Of a stretch of 64,000 nucleotides of DNA, positions 1-12,190 are shown in pieces. The notes below the pieces were generated by a model. It searched no databases. It was not told the origin of the DNA and saw nothing but the letters and a program-made list of their open reading frames with translations. Both the position numbers and the translations under genes were made by a program. The number at the start of each line of letters is the position of its first letter. Positions within the stretch are counted from its first letter, which is position 1. This DNA comes from Adineta vaga. Its lineage: Eukaryota > Rotifera. Where the stretch lies: contig CP075494.1 of NCBI GenBank assembly GCA_021613535.1, positions 14,074,001-14,138,000 on the forward strand, in the 5' to 3' direction.

Positions 1-3000
1 AAACCTGCCGTGGTTTGTATAATGCCTTTGTCAACCGATGATGTATCATTCAATGAACAGACAAGTGATGATGATACACGACGTGTATCTGCATGCGTTG
101 ACGATGATGATGGTGATGAACCAAGTAGAAGTTGAGCAATTGTACCATGACTACAGTATTCCATAAAGAATAATATATGATCATATTCAAGAGCAATGCC
201 ACGATATTTAATTAAATTTTCATGTTTTATATGCATTAATGGTACTAATTGTTCAAGAACTTTAGCAATAGCAGCAGCATCATTATGTTGAATTTTGTAT
301 TGTTTATAGCAGAGTACTTCATTCGATTCAACAGTACATTTATATGCTAAATAGAAAATTGAATGTATTGATTTGCTTGTTTTTTTAAATATTTCTATTA
401 ACTTACTCGTTGCATATTGTCCTCGTGAAAGAAGATTTAGTTTATGAAAATTTCGTATTTTTAAATACGCTAAATCTTGTTCCATGCGTTTGGATATTGA
501 TGGCATTTTAATTGAACGTTCATCACGTTGTGTAATTTTACCAATAAGACCATCTTTACAACGTTGTCGATCAATAAGTTTATCCATGCGTTCAAGTTGT
601 TGAATTTTTGTGTAACGACTAACTTTTCGTTTGCGTTTGTCAGAATCTCGATCTACTGTTGTAGATGAATTTTGAAATGGTCTTGGAAATTTTTTCGGTC
701 GAATATGTGGATTCGTTTGTTTTGATCCACTACTATTATTACTTGGATTATTCAAGTAATGAATGGTTTTTTGCATATTATCATAGAATTTCTCAAAAAC
801 TTCATCATTTATATGTGTAGTAAATTGCATTAAACAAACATGTCGAAGAAAATGTATACCAGGCAATAACCACATGGGTAATGTTGCAGGATATTTTATT
901 GCACTTGTAGTTACTTTTTTCTTTCGAACGAAATTCAACCAAGTATTACCAAATGAAAGTTGTCTTTCAGCTTGAATTTCTAATGTATTCGCGTCTAGTT
1001 GCGTTGTATAATAACTTGTTTCTCGTATGATATCCATTGCAAATGCAAATGCACGTTCTTCAGTATGCTAGACAAAAGAAGAGTAATATGAAAATATCTT
1101 CCTTCTAAATTACTTACAACATAAGCTCGTGTATCAATTTTCCCCAAACATTCTCTCTCATTATCATTTCCAGTTTGTTTATCAATTTTCTCAATAATAT
1201 TTTCAAATTGTTCAACATTATTTGCTACACAATTACTTAAACTCAATATTGCATGTGCTAAATCACTCATTGCACGATCGATTTTTTCAAAACATGATCG
1301 TTTTTGTAAGATTTGTTCTTTTTTCGTATCAAAATTGTATAAATCATCTTGTTGAACATTTGTTTTTGATAAACGTTCTCGAAATGATGTTTCAAATTTT
1401 TCCATATTACTCGTTTGTTGTGTCAATAAAAATATCGTCGTTGTTTTCCAATTTGTATGCAAAGGTAAAACAGGTGTTAACGTTTTTTGTGCTGGTATTG
1501 TATGTGTTACTCCACGCCATTCGGATTCAACTTCATTGGATATTGGAACACAAAGTACATAAACGAGAGGAGGTGTTGTTTCCATCGGAGGATTTGATGG
1601 TTGTTGAAGTGAAGTTGGCGATTGTTGTTGAGTTTGTGTTTGTTCATCAGTTGAATCTGCGGAGGATGTATTATTAGTATTGATACGAAATGATGATGAT
1701 AATGTTCGAGCTAATTGAAGTTTTGTTGCATTATCTTCAAAATATTCAGCAGGAGCAAATAGAAGACATTGAGATGCTGATGACGAATCTTTGTGATTTT
1801 TAATTTGTGTATGTTGATATTCAGTAGCTAAATAAAAGATACTTGTCGAGAGAAGAAGAAAAATTTTTTTCAACTCGTTACTTACCAAATTTAATTCTCT
1901 CAAAACCAGCACGTTTAAGTATGAGTAAAAATCTTCGACAAACAGATTTTTGTAAATAAATATTAATTGTTAATGCACAATCATCATAGATTGCTTTTGC
2001 TTCACGTAAAATATCGATCGTTAATTTTTTTTGATATTTTTTATGCATTTTCTTTTTAATATGTTCGATTTTAATTGTTTCATTTGTTGATGTTACTGAA
2101 TGAAAAACATCGATATATTCATGAAAATGTTTGATAATATTGGAATACATATGTAGAAATTTCTCTCCAAGAACTTCTTCAGCATTCATCATAGTTGCAT
2201 ATATTTTTAATGATTTCCATTGTTCTTTAAGTAAAATAATACAATTATGAAATAGATTTGAACGTAATGATAATTCAACATAACGTTCAATATAAGTTAA
2301 CATTTCATAGAGAGTATCAACAATATTTCCATCAAATTGTGTTAATTCATCTTCAACAATTTGTATTTCAGATTTTTCTACAAACAAAAATGAAATTAAT
2401 CAAAAGCATTATTAAATATAATCTTACCGAATACATCCTTAATCATTGTTTTGACATATTGACGAATTAATGTTGCACTATGAATTAAGATTTTACATTC
2501 ATCAATGAGTAACAAAAGAGCACCTAGAAAAATGAGTAGTACAATGTTTATCTATTTTATTATTGACATTACCTGTTGTTGAAGTATGATCCATCTTTCG
2601 ATCTTGATGATATTTTTGCCAAGCAAGCATTAAATCTAATGGAATTTGTACGAGAAAAACATATTGAGGATACAATGATGGTAAATGAAATAATTCAAAC
2701 ATATCCAAAAATTTCGCTGTATCACTCCAAACATGTTTATCATAGAGACGATAACATATGGTTAACATTTTTGCGATTAATATACTTTCATCTGTTGTTA
2801 ATTGTGAAAGAGAATTTAAGGATAGATTATCAAGAAATGTGCATGGATCGGGAAAGAGAGTTGAACCAGGTAAATGTGGAAATAAAGTTGGATCAAGATA
2901 ATCAAGAAAATATGATTGACGTTTGATAATACTTCGATCGTGAGATAAAATTTTTAAAACTAATGTTGGTGCAGAAGCAGGAGGAAATGTACTTGATGTT

Positions 3001-4911
3001 AAAGTTGGATTTTGATCAAAACGATTGAGAATATTTATCACTTGATCAGGATAATTTGTTGCATTCTTCTTTTTCTTTTTATTCGCTAAATATAAAGATA
3101 CATAAAAGATTTGATCGAATTCGAAACAAACAAATTTACCAAGATTTGGATTCTTTAGTTGTTGTAATTGTTTATTTAATGTTAAAAATTCATCGATTAA
3201 TTTCTCAGCTCCAGCATCATTTAGATAATCAGTTGGAACGAGATTTGCTGGTAATAATAGATGATTTTTATATACGAAATCAAATGTTGTTGGTAACATA
3301 ATACCATTTATTCCTTGTTCTTTACGAAACATATATCGTAAACGTTGTAATAATGGACCATGTTTCGAACGAAATATTGTTGCAATTAACTCAATTCGAG
3401 CATGAGTTAATTGATCATCGATATATCTAAGAATAGAACGATCTTTCGAACAGAAACAAGATCAAATGATAATCTAACGTTACCTGTAATAATAATCGGG
3501 TAATGGTGATGTAAATGTGAGTGCTTGATGAATATTATCCATACTAGGCATTGAAGTTATTGTATGTTGTCGTTTAGTTGTTATTTCAGGTGTTGTTGAA
3601 AATGAAGATGATGTTGACATACGTGATGAATTTGATATAGATGAAAATTGTTGTTTTAATGGTGTTTGAGAAAGTAAATAAGAAGATGAATTTGATGGTG
3701 AATCAACAGAAATATCCTTTTGTTCCGTACTTGATGTTGATGATGGTGTTGGTGGACGCGATGCATTTATTGTAGTTATATCATTATGTTTTGATGTTGA
3801 TGGACATGAAACATTTGGCCATGATTGACATTGTGCACATCCCATAATACGACCGAGAACAGTAATTAAACGATTAATTTCTGAATTTAAATTAAACCAA
3901 GCTTGAAAAACGGATAATTTTTCATAAAATTTCCTTCCAGTATCAGTACGTGAATCAAAACGTTTATCATATTGTTCTAAGGCTGCATACGATGGAAATA
4001 AAGATAAAATTTGATCCCATTTATAGAATAAATTTTCCAGAATTTTATCGACTTCATTACAATAATTGATATGAAATTCACTTAAATGACGACGTTGTAC
4101 CGGCGTATCATCATATGGATAATGTGTATTTTCAAAATTACAATGCGTAAATTGAATATAAAAATTATCGAGATATTGTTTACGTTGATGATCAATTGAA
4201 CGTTGTTCTAATTCGATACCATGTTCATCGGAAGGATTTATTCCATTAAAATATCGTTTTAATTCATACCAAAGTGTTGTTGTATATTGTTTTCGTTTAT
4301 CATTATTGGTTGGATCATCATTCATACCGGATATATTCGAATGTTGTGCTGATTCGAGACAACCTCGATAATATTCCATAAATTCAGTTAATTCTTGACG
4401 ACGTACATCACCAATGGATTTTCGTCGATGACTTGTATCTGTTTTAGGATCAAAATTATTCGTACGACTTGGCGAAAAATTGTTTCTATCATTAAATTTA
4501 ATTTGTTTAGAATCTTTAAGTGAAGATTTCTTTGGACGACCAGGTCGAGTCGAATTTGATGATGCTCGATCGCGAGAATAATCATTCGACGATGGTAATG
4601 TTATATAATAACGTACGATTTTCGTTTGCTATAGGTGAAGATGGTTCAACTAAAGTTGATGTTGACTTGCCCGAATATTTTATTGATGGTCCACCGCGTG
4701 CATCATCGCCTTCTGATGTAATATCATCAATAATATCATTTAATAGATCTAAATCACCACTGCCTGATGATCGTGTAGTTAACGAATCGGTATGATGCAA
4801 ATATTGTGCAGCTATTTCACCAGATATGATAGGTCGAAGAGGAATGGGTCGAGCTTTTCGTGTTTGTTTCGGTAGTTTATTATGACGGGTACGTTTGGAA
4901 TGATTATCCAT
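1..4911 (-). CDS. MAP3K4: MAP3K4/MEKK4-like MAP kinase kinase kinase, C-terminus beyond window
   Basis: This MAP3K family member, which in animals activates MKKs upstream of p38/JNK, is cut by the left edge inside its kinase domain. The start is the ATG at 4911 (MDNHSKRTRH). The long regulatory region carries a YCNEVDKILENLFYKWDQI stretch like the MEKK4 N-terminal region, and a later part (about 1080-700) resembles the region just before the MEKK4 kinase. The kinase N-lobe lies at about 480-1: glycine-loop equivalent LSRGQYATTY, the lysine in VLCYKQYKI, then HENLIKYRGIALEYDHILFF and MEYCSHGTIAQLL, matching MEKK4 IKHPNLVRYFGVEL and MEYCDEGTLEE. Introns are short; the one at 4616-4565 (52 nt) restores the frame, and others end near 3426, 2530 and 1912. 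A Ser/Thr-rich insert follows GTIAQLL. It lies 85 bp behind the methyltransferase gene. Confidence 0.88.
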
Positions 4912-4916
4912 TCTAT

Positions 4917-4930
4917 CTAGAAAACAAAAC
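4917..4930 (-). promoter_or_regulatory. Candidate trans-splice acceptor before MAP3K4
   Basis: On the minus strand a TTTTGTTTTCTAG tract ends 5 nt before the MAP3K4 ATG. Only 85 bp separate this ATG from the stop of the upstream gene, so there is little room for a separate promoter and 5' exon. This fits a spliced-leader acceptor inside an operon. It could also be the acceptor of a cis intron in a readthrough transcript. Confidence 0.5.
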
Positions 4931-4996
4931 AGAATTTTTTTTTTCTCTTTTTGTTTAACAATAAACAACAAAAACAACAACAACAACAACGGAGTT

Positions 4997-6461
4997 TTAT
5001 TCTAATGTATTTTCTTCATCATATTTTTCCATAATCGTGCGAATTAATTTGCATTTCACACGTTCACATGAACATGGAATTGGATGTTCATCTTCATCAT
5101 TTTCATCATCATCATCATCATCATTATCATCATCATCTTCTTCTTCGCTACTTGTACTATCATTGGTTGTATCCATCGCACGTTTATCAGATGATATTGT
5201 TGATGAACGTCTTCGTCGTCGTTTCTTTACGGACAATAAATTTTCATCATCCTCAGTGGTATTATTTGCACCTTCTCGAATTTTCTTCAATGAGATTGTT
5301 AGATTATAATGTCGTCGATTTTCTGATGATTGTTTTAATTTAATATTAACGGGAACAATATCACCTTTCAATGGATAAATATCTTCTGGAAGAAAAACTA
5401 ATGTTTGTTTCCAATGAGTTTTTGATGATTGTGGACTCGTTGTTAAACGTACAGAACGTAAGATAGATGAATTATTTGTTGATGAAAAATAGCAATCAAA
5501 CCAAAAACAGAATCCTGAAATAATACATGTATTATCAATTTCAAATTCACAAAATGAACGCATTGAACGAAGATCATCAATTCGAACAGTACGAAGATCA
5601 ATAGATTGTATTAATTGTGCATCATGAACAAGTTGCGATGGTTCAAGTGTTTCAATAACACATTCACGTAGATCAGAATTTTTTATATGTGGAACTAATG
5701 ATGACATATTTAAACCAAAATAATCATTCCACATTGTATTTGATTCAATACGAATATGTTGATCAACAAATGGAGCACAATACTAGAAGAAAAATAAGAT
5801 TTTTAATAATTGAATAGAAGATAAACGTTTTCAACTAACTAAATAAGCATGAGAGGGAAACATAACAATAGATTCAATTGGTTCAGGTGTCTTGTCATCA
5901 TTTGATGATGATGATATATGTAGAAAATGATCACGAGCATAGATTACTGATTCAAGCATACTTTCATGAAAAAGATAAAAACCTAAATCGAAAATTTCAT
6001 TGACACTTTCTTTATTCTATGTTGAAATTCTTACCCATCCATTCACTAATAATAATATCGATCTTATGTTCAAATTTATCAATTTCTTCTACACGTTTAT
6101 TCAATACTTTGACACGATCTTGTAAACCATTACATTGAATTAATTCTTCAGCTAATTGACATATATTTGGACAAGCATCAACAGCATAAACAAGTTTAGC
6201 ACCAGCTTTCGCAGCAAACATACTCAATATTCCTGTTCCCGATCCTACATCGAGTACGATCTAATTGAAATGGAAAATTCTTTCATTAAATTGAAGATAA
6301 TTTTAAAGATATACTTTATTTTCAAACAAATGTTTATTATTCATCATAGCATCATAATATGCAGACACACGTGGTCGATCACGTAACATTAATTCATGAA
6401 TTTCAAATTGATCATACGATTGAAAATATTGTTGATCATTAGTTGTTTGTCTAGAATCCAT
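4997..6461 (-). CDS. Type I protein arginine N-methyltransferase (PRMT2/6-like) with acidic tail
   Basis: A SAM-dependent protein arginine methyltransferase. The start is the ATG at 6461 (MDSRQTTNDQ). Motif I is IVLDVGSGTGILSMFAAKAG. The double-E loop is intact across an intron as SEWMG/FYLFHESM. The THW loop of the beta-barrel is SKTHWKQTLVFL. The stretch LRTVRIDDLRSM resembles PRMT2. The barrel is followed by an unusual tail: a KKRRRRR basic run, a Ser/Thr patch, a long Glu/Asp run, then a short Cys-rich segment (CSCERVKC). No SH3 domain, as in vertebrate PRMT2, was seen. Four exons with introns of about 50-60 nt. It sits between the PPR gene (112 bp upstream) and MAP3K4 (85 bp downstream) on the same strand. 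PRMT2 versus PRMT6 orthology is uncertain. Confidence 0.88.
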
Positions 6462-6464
6462 TAT

Positions 6465-6478
6465 CTAGAATAAGACAG
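6465..6478 (-). promoter_or_regulatory. Candidate trans-splice acceptor before PRMT
   Basis: A minus-strand TGTCTTATTCTAG tract ends 3 nt before the PRMT ATG, within the 112-bp gap after the PPR stop codon. It has the form of an intron acceptor although no cis exon can be placed upstream. Confidence 0.5.
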
Positions 6479-6573
6479 AGCAAAAAAACGAATAATAATC
6501 AATTTTTTTTCTCTCGGAAAAAAATCAGATTCTTTTATTTATCCTAAAAACAAATAATGACTATTTTTATTTA

Positions 6574-7855
6574 CTATTTATCAGATGTTTTCAAAATTTC
6601 TCCTAAGAATTTCTGTATTTCAGCATGATTTTGCCAAAGATTTTGTTTTAAAATATCTTCTTGAATTTGTTTAGCTTGAACAAGATTATTCATTTGCTTG
6701 ATTGCTGAAAGCACAGCAAGATATGTTGGCACATCTGGTTGAATTTTTCGTTGTAATTTCATTTGATCATATAATTTCAAAGTATCTTCCCATTTTCCTG
6801 ATTGATTATAATGATTCATTAATGCAACATAATTCGATACGTTTGGTTCTTTAATTTGTCTAAAATATTCTTCCGCTAGTTGATAATCGCCCGATGCTGT
6901 ATACATTGCTACAATTTGATTCATTAATTCCTATATAAATACAAATCTTAACATTCAAATTGATATTAGCAATTGCTTAAATACTTCTTACAATTGAAAA
7001 AAGAGTAATGATATCTACGAGTGGTTATATAAATTACCTTATTTTTGTTATATGTCGATGATTTTTGCTTAAGTTCTTCATGTATAGCTTTGCCCTTATC
7101 GAATGCTTTACACTTAATACAAGCTTGAATGTACAGCATATACGACATACTATTTGGTTTAAAATTATCTTTTTCTTGTATTGTATGAAATAAATCAATT
7201 GCGCGTTCTGGATATTCATTATTATTATAAGCTCTAAATATAAAATAAACACACAATGAATATCGTATGAAAGAGGAAAATGTAAATATCATCTAGAAAA
7301 TTTACGTCATTAATGAATTGTATTCTACTATTGTTCGATGTTTCAATGATTCAAACATTTCTCGAGCACTATCCACATCGCCACATTTCATATAGAAATC
7401 CTAAATAAAAGAAATCATTCGTTTTTCTTGTACTGAAATGAAATTAATCGATATACCATCAAGAGAGTTTGTATACGAGTATTTTCTCGTACAGATGAAT
7501 TCCAAATACGTCGATGAATGTATCGTCCATTATCCACATCTTTAATATCTTTGCACATTTCAAGCATACTTATATATGTAATATAATCAGGTTGAAATTG
7601 ATGTTTTCGTAAGCCAATTTCAAATAATTTTAAAGCTTTGTTACTTTCACCACGCATACGATATGCTTTTAGTCTTTTATTCCATTCGATGGTATTTTCA
7701 CAGGGAAGATTTTCTAATTCATCATTCGTTTCAAGTTCGACAGGTGCTTTTTTATTTATTAAATCTAAGATTTTTTGTGATTGATGACGACAAATAAATA
7801 ATTGTGGATTAATCAAATTTTTTAATGGATAATGAATATATTTTAACAGCGACAT
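6574..7855 (-). CDS. Pentatricopeptide-repeat protein, plant PLS-like
   Basis: An RNA-binding helical-repeat protein, probably acting in mitochondria on organellar transcripts. The start is the ATG at 7855 (MSLLKYIHYPLKNLINPQLF), with a basic N-terminus suited to import. Four exons (about 7855-7456, 7401-7309, 7234-7038, 6931-6574) join in frame. The repeats follow the land-plant PLS pattern: GRYIHRRIWNSSVRENT, then DFYMKCGDVDSAREMFESL, HRTIVEYNSLMTAYNNNEYP, ERAIDLFHTI, GKAIHEEL and YTASGDYQLAEEYFRQI. No DYW or E domain follows; the protein ends EILKTSDK. Plant-like PPR proteins have been reported in bdelloid rotifers. The RNA target cannot be inferred. It is the first gene of a tight three-gene same-strand cluster. 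Confidence 0.85.
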
Positions 7856-8149
7856 AGTTGTCTATTATCTCAAGATTAAGAAAAAGATGAAATGTAGAGA
7901 AATAAAGAATATGTAGGTATATATAAATATATATATAATCACTGTTGAATTTTTAATAAATAAAAACAAAAAAAAAAAGAATGAGAAATACCACAAAATA
8001 AATATTGCACAAATATCTAACATTAATTATTACACAACGACGAAAAAAGAAGATTTCAAACATATGACTAAATAAGAGAAAAAATGTGTTCACATTTTGA
8101 ACAATAATTTCTTTGAGATTTAAAATTGATTCAGTAATTTTGATTATTA

Positions 8150-10229
8150 TTAGAATGTAAGAATGGGAATTTGATTAGATTCAAGAATATCTTTCACAAT
8201 AAACTGACATGGTAATGTTAAATATGTTAAACATGTTTGTAATGGTAGAGTTTGAATAGGTTGATTTAAACGAGAACTTGAACCACGCATCCAACTCATT
8301 GCTTGACTAAGTGTACGACCAAGGAAACCACTTGAATCATCAGCTAATTCTAAAATATAAATTCAAATGAGTAACTAATCTTTAGTAATAGAAGAATATT
8401 ACCTTGTTGAATATCCGTAGATTCAACTTCAGGTGTTGTGACATTCGATGCAATTTGTTGTTGTCGAGAAGTCGGTGGAATCCATCGACCGATAGATATA
8501 CTATCAAGTGCACGACGTTTGTTCCACTATGGATAAAACAAAGAACAAAACATTCGTAACATTGAAATTTAACGAAATGTGATTAGGAATTAACATACAC
8601 TTTCTTCATCGAAACTACTTGACATGGGTGTTGTTGGAATAGATTCTGGAGTTGTAATACCGGAGTGAATTGTTCGACATCGGCTGACTGCCATTTCTGC
8701 ATGACCTTTACCCTTTAAAAAAAAAGTAATAAATCATAAATATTTTCTTTGAAAATACAACTAATAGTAATTCATTAATATTCAGATCTTTTATAACAAT
8801 AATTTTTTTCTAAAAACATTCATACCCTCTTTGTATTTCTATCTCACTATTCTTAATTAGAAATATGTAGATTATTTCCTTGATAAACTCTACAATAGTC
8901 ATGACATTTATCATTTAATTGCTATATTGACACTTTAACATAACTATTAATTCGTTTTCTCTCATCAAACTAAGTGCATGAACTATTATTTTTACCGATA
9001 GAACAAAAAAACAAAAAAGTTCTTTCTAAATTATTACTAACTCGATAATAACATAGCTAATCGAGAGTTTTGTTTTAATGAGATCAATACCCTAGATGAT
9101 TCATCGTCGAGATCTCCTGGAAATGACTAAACTTACATTTGGTCCACGCATTCGTACAAATTCCATACGTCGTTTTGTATACATTCCTAAGGACATACGT
9201 TGAGCAACTCGAGTACTTGTTGTTGCCTGTGAAAACAAAAGATCGATAGTCTCTTGAAATATTCATATATATTTATTTCTACTCGAGTTTCATAAACTTT
9301 TTTCAAAGCTTCATATTTGATTGAACCAAGAAAAAGTACTCGTGGTTCATTTAAACGTAGATTTTTTGCTACTAATTCAACACATACCATCTGACCTTCA
9401 TTCACAACCATCTCACAAAATGTCTAAAAGAATCGATAAAAATATTTGAGTTGTTTTTTTTTCTTCTTTCATTACATCTTCGAAATTATCAACGGTAAAA
9501 TAAATATTTGGATAAGTTATTTTCTCTTCCGTTCCTTTGCTTTCCATATCGCGACGTGATGGACTCGCATAAACTTTCTAAAGAAGAATTTGTTTTTCAG
9601 ATTTTCTATGAGACAAAAAAATAACGTCATTTTCTTTCTTACAGTTGATAAACGTTTGAGAATTTGAAGATGTTTATTACTTGTTTTTGTACATACAGCT
9701 GTCGTGACGGTATATTCAAATTGATGAAGAACAAGATTAAGATTTGTTGTTTCTTCCCAATCATATTCTGGTGTTCCCTTATATCAAAAATTTATCATTG
9801 AAGAATTTGTTGAAAACAAAACGTTTGCTCACTAATCTTGGTTGACGTTTTATATCATGATGACGATAAACTTCTACCAAATGCTAAAGAATCAATGACA
9901 AATTGATTTATAGAAGAATATATTCAAGAATAATGTTTACTAATGGATGATGAAAATCATTGTCTACTTGACGTGTGACATAGAAAACTAAATCATCATC
10001 ATTTGTTGTTTGTGAGAGACGAGTTATCGGTGAAAGAAAATATGATTGAAATAATCTTGGCCATTGAGAGTTTAATTGTTGAATATGTACATAATCATCA
10101 TCTAAACGAAAACAGAAAACAAACTAAGAGAGATTTTCTTATTTTTCAAATGAAATACCTTCATCACTTTTATTCTTTCGTCGTTCATTGACCATAGCCA
10201 AAAGAAGATTTTCAATTGACAATGTCATT
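8150..10229 (-). CDS. KIAA0930: KIAA0930 homolog (DUF2045 protein)
   Basis: A conserved animal protein of unknown biochemical function. The start is the ATG at 10229 (MTLSIENLLLAMVNERR). Segments matching human KIAA0930 occur in order: DDDLVFYVTRQ; PEYDWEETTNLNLVLHQFEY; TAVCTKT; VYASPSRRDMESKG and ITYPNIYFTVDNFED; EGQMVCVELVA; LGSIKYEALKKVYETRV; and the C-terminus LTYLTLPCQFIVKDILE...PILTF. It is split into about ten exons by short introns. A Ser/Thr-rich linker lies near 8400-8700, as in the human protein. The 294-bp gap to the PPR gene downstream shows no coding potential. Confidence 0.88.
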
Positions 10230-10691
10230 TTATTTTATCTTTAAATGATAAACAAAAAGAAGTATTCAAATTTTTTAGAATCAATTCAAATTAATTGGTT
10301 AAGATAACCACGAATAATCGATGCAGCGAATTTCTCTTTTCGAATTTTTCAAAATACATTTGAAGATATTGTTTTGAAGAAGAAAAAAATTCTTTTCTGT
10401 GATAATGCATTTATTCAATTCGTCTATTCATTGTCACTAGTTGTATGTTGAATCACTGTTATTCCATATCTTGATAAGGAAGAAAAAAAACATGGCGTCG
10501 TTTATTTTCTCTCTCTCTCTCTCTCGTTTCTCTCGGCACGATCTCTTTTCTTTTCTCTTCTTCTTCTTTTTTTTCTTCGTCTTGATTATTATTTGTGTCT
10601 TGTATTGATTACAAACCTGCAAATGATTATTTATATTAAAACATAAGATTTCTCGAAAAAAAAAGCAGATTTGATTTCAAATAATATCGTC
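10230..10691. other. Divergent intergenic region KIAA0930/GNAO
   Basis: A 462-bp spacer between divergently transcribed genes, presumably holding both promoters. It contains a (TC)n run at about 10508-10525 and poly-purine/pyrimidine stretches. No gene is seen. Confidence 0.6.
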
Positions 10692-12190
10692 ATGGGTTGT
10701 GCGACAAGTCAAGATGAAAAGCGACAAAAAGAAGTATGTGAAGTTTATCTTTGTTCATACATATATATATATAGTTTTTATTCTTGCAGAGGATTTTAAT
10801 ATGTAAGATTTTGCCTTTATTAAAAGCTATAATAATTAACAAATTATTTTTTTTAATATTTACACTAAAAATGCTTTGTTAGAGGAGAAAGAAAGTGTTC
10901 AGTATTTTGAATGATAATATTTTCTTTTATTATGTTTTAGTATAGCAAAGCACTCGATCGATTGATAAAAGAAGATGCAGATCGAGCAGCGAAAGATGTT
11001 AAACTTCTATTACTCGGTAAGAAATTGTGAGGAAAAAAAAGAGCCGAAAAAAATTTCATCATTGAAATTCTTAGGCGCTGGTGAATCGGGGAAGTCAACA
11101 ATTGTTAAACAGATGCGTATTATTCATCAGCATGGTTATACAAAAGAAGAATTTGAACAATATCGTCCAGTTGTTTATTCGAATACAATACAATCTTTAG
11201 GAGCAATTATACGTGCAATGAATATGCTCAATATACAATTTGCATCAGCAGAACGAGAAGCTGATGCTCAACGTGTCCTTGAAGTTATTCAACGTATGAA
11301 AGATACGGAACCATTTAATAGTGAATTATTATCATCAATGGAACGTTTATGGGCTGATGCAGGTGTTCAACAATGTTTTCTTCGTAGTAATGAATATCAA
11401 TTAAATGATTCAGCGCAATATTTTCTTGATCAATTATATCGAATTGGTTCACAAGATTTTCTTCCCAATGAACAAGATATTCTAAGAACACGTGTGAAAA
11501 CAACAGGCATTGTGGAAATTAATTTTTCATTTAAAAATCTTAATTTTCGTTTATTTGATGTTGGTGGACAAAGATCTGAACGAAAGAAATGGTTTGTTTA
11601 TTTCATAAAATATTTTTTTCTTTCTCATCAATTCTTCTCTCATAGGATTCATTGTTTCGAAGATGTAACTGCAATTATATTTTGTGTTGCACTTTCCGAA
11701 TATGATCAAGTTCTTTATGAAGATGAATCAACAAATCGTATGCATGAATCATTACGTCTATTTGATAGTATTTGTAATAATAAATGGTAAGACATGTGAG
11801 AAGAAGAAAAAGAAAAATTTCTTGATTCATTGAAATATTTTTAGGTTTGTTTATACGGGTATAATTTTATTTCTCAATAAAAAAGATTTATTCGAAGAAA
11901 AAATCAAACGTTCATCATTAACAATCTGCTTTCATGATTATACTGGTCCAAATGAATATGATCCAGCAGCCGAATATATTCAAGCACAATTTGTAGCAAA
12001 AAATAAATCAACACAAAAAGAAGTTTATTGTCATCATACATGTGCTACAGATACTCAAAATGTTCAATTTGTATTCGATGCTGTTACTGATGTAAGAATG
12101 AACGGAAATTTTTCGAATGAAAATCGAACTTTTGTTTTTACTTCTTAGGTAATTATCACATTGAATCTTCGTGGTTGTGGTCTGTATTAA
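10692..12190 (+). CDS. GNAO1: Heterotrimeric G protein alpha subunit, Go class
   Basis: A GTPase that relays GPCR signals at the plasma membrane. Six exons (10692-10733, 10941-11016, 11075-11591, 11646-11786, 11845-12091, 12149-12190) give 354 residues, the normal Go length. MGC at the N-terminus supplies the myristoylation and palmitoylation sites. The P-loop GAGESGKST, switch I TRVKTTG, switch [18 protein letters not shown] and TCATDT motifs are all intact. Features typical of Go rather than Gi are DTEPF, TGPNEY and the C-terminal LRGCGLY, whose Cys at -4 is the pertussis-toxin ADP-ribosylation site. The first intron (207 bp) is longer than the others. Confidence 0.95.

Noticed and set aside
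1222-1677. 151-codon plus-strand open frame
   Set aside because: It is antisense to MAP3K4 coding sequence, with composition typical of a shadow frame; the minus-strand protein matches MEKK4.
4565-4616. Apparent frameshift in MAP3K4
   Set aside because: A 52-nt GTACGT...CGAG intron restores the frame (NEN-P-SSNSTRPG), so no pseudogene call is needed.
5037-5343. Ser-rich and His-rich plus-strand frames
   Set aside because: They are the complement of the acidic GAT/GAA tail of the PRMT gene.
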